In this document: positions 6,801 to 6,844 of the stretch, in pieces
How the letters are laid out: every line of letters starts with the position of its first letter
Position numbering within the stretch: position 1 is the stretch's first letter
Source: an uncultured Clostridia bacterium
GTDB lineage: Bacteria; Bacillota; Clostridia; Oscillospirales; Ruminococcaceae
Assembly (NCBI GenBank): GCA_947628385.1
Contig: CANQZS010000101.1
Coordinates: 1 to 6,844, forward strand
Direction of reading: 5' to 3'
Length of the DNA: 6,844 bases
Notes under the pieces: generated by a model
The model's database searches: none
Seen by the model: only the letters and a program-made list of their open reading frames with translations
What the model was told of the DNA's origin: nothing
Position numbers and translations under genes: made by a program

Positions 6801-6844
6801 GCGGGGTCGAGGGGCGGCGCCCCTCGTCGCGCTCCGCAGAGCGC
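6801..6844. repeat. GC-rich palindrome cluster, probable interspersed element, cut by window edge
   Basis: This block is far richer in GC than the genes before it. CGAGGGGC (6808-6815) and GCCCCTCG (6819-6826) form an eight-pair stem with a GGC loop. GCGCTC (6829-6834) and GAGCGC (6839-6844) form a six-pair stem with a CGCA loop that may extend past the window. Two stacked hairpins in non-coding sequence, with composition unlike the host genes, suggest a REP/BIME-like or MITE-derived interspersed repeat. Only one copy is visible, so the repeated nature is inferred. Confidence 0.5.

Noticed and set aside
6808..6826. Terminator for the + strand operon at the GC-rich hairpin
   Set aside because: The stem is strong but is followed by GC-rich sequence, not a T tract. 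Any operon terminator may be beyond the window.
6646..6844. Type I toxin-antitoxin locus formed by the small hydrophobic peptide and the following hairpins
   Set aside because: No antisense promoter or complementary RNA gene can be seen, and the peptide is placed and spaced like an ordinary operon member. The idea is untested rather than supported.
1..6844. CRISPR array, tRNA, rRNA, riboswitch or insertion sequence
   Set aside because: No regularly spaced repeats, RNA gene signatures or transposase motifs were found, and there is no intergenic gap over 100 bases for a leader RNA.

Overview
The window looks like chromosomal DNA of a gut-type clostridium, probably Oscillospiraceae/Ruminococcus-like. 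This is inferred from moderately AT-rich coding DNA, clear Shine-Dalgarno sites, tightly packed co-oriented genes, and a divergent second type II topoisomerase pair of a kind I associate with gut Clostridia. There is no marker gene for a species call, and nothing plasmid-, phage- or transposon-like in the coding part.

All six genes lie on the + strand with gaps of 13 to 24 bp, so the window reads as one operon entered in mid-gene. In order they are: the 3' part of prmA (ribosomal protein L11 methyltransferase, 1-791); an unrecognised 386-residue protein resembling a TolB/WD40-like beta-propeller with a hydrophobic insert (805-1965); the ATPase/TOPRIM subunit of a type II topoisomerase (1990-3978, GTG start); an unrecognised acidic 121-residue protein (4002-4367); the DNA breakage-reunion subunit of the same topoisomerase (4387-6627, TTG start); and a 34-residue single-span membrane peptide behind a near-perfect ribosome binding site (6646-6750).

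The two topoisomerase subunits keep the key catalytic residues (GHKL Glu/Asn/Asp, QTK lysine, TOPRIM acidic residues, active-site Tyr141). Several normally near-invariant flanking positions have changed. The A subunit has a short C-terminal domain without a recognisable GyrA box, which fits a topoisomerase IV-like (decatenating or relaxing) enzyme better than a supercoiling gyrase. At the quinolone-contact serine it carries alanine.

After the last gene the sequence changes character. An A-rich stretch leads into a hairpin that would work as a terminator for a gene arriving from the right on the - strand. A very GC-rich block with two more perfect hairpins then runs to the window edge and looks like an interspersed palindromic element.

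The points most worth following up are the uncharacterised gene between the two topoisomerase subunits, the tiny membrane peptide, the propeller-like protein with its hydrophobic insert, and the terminal palindrome cluster.
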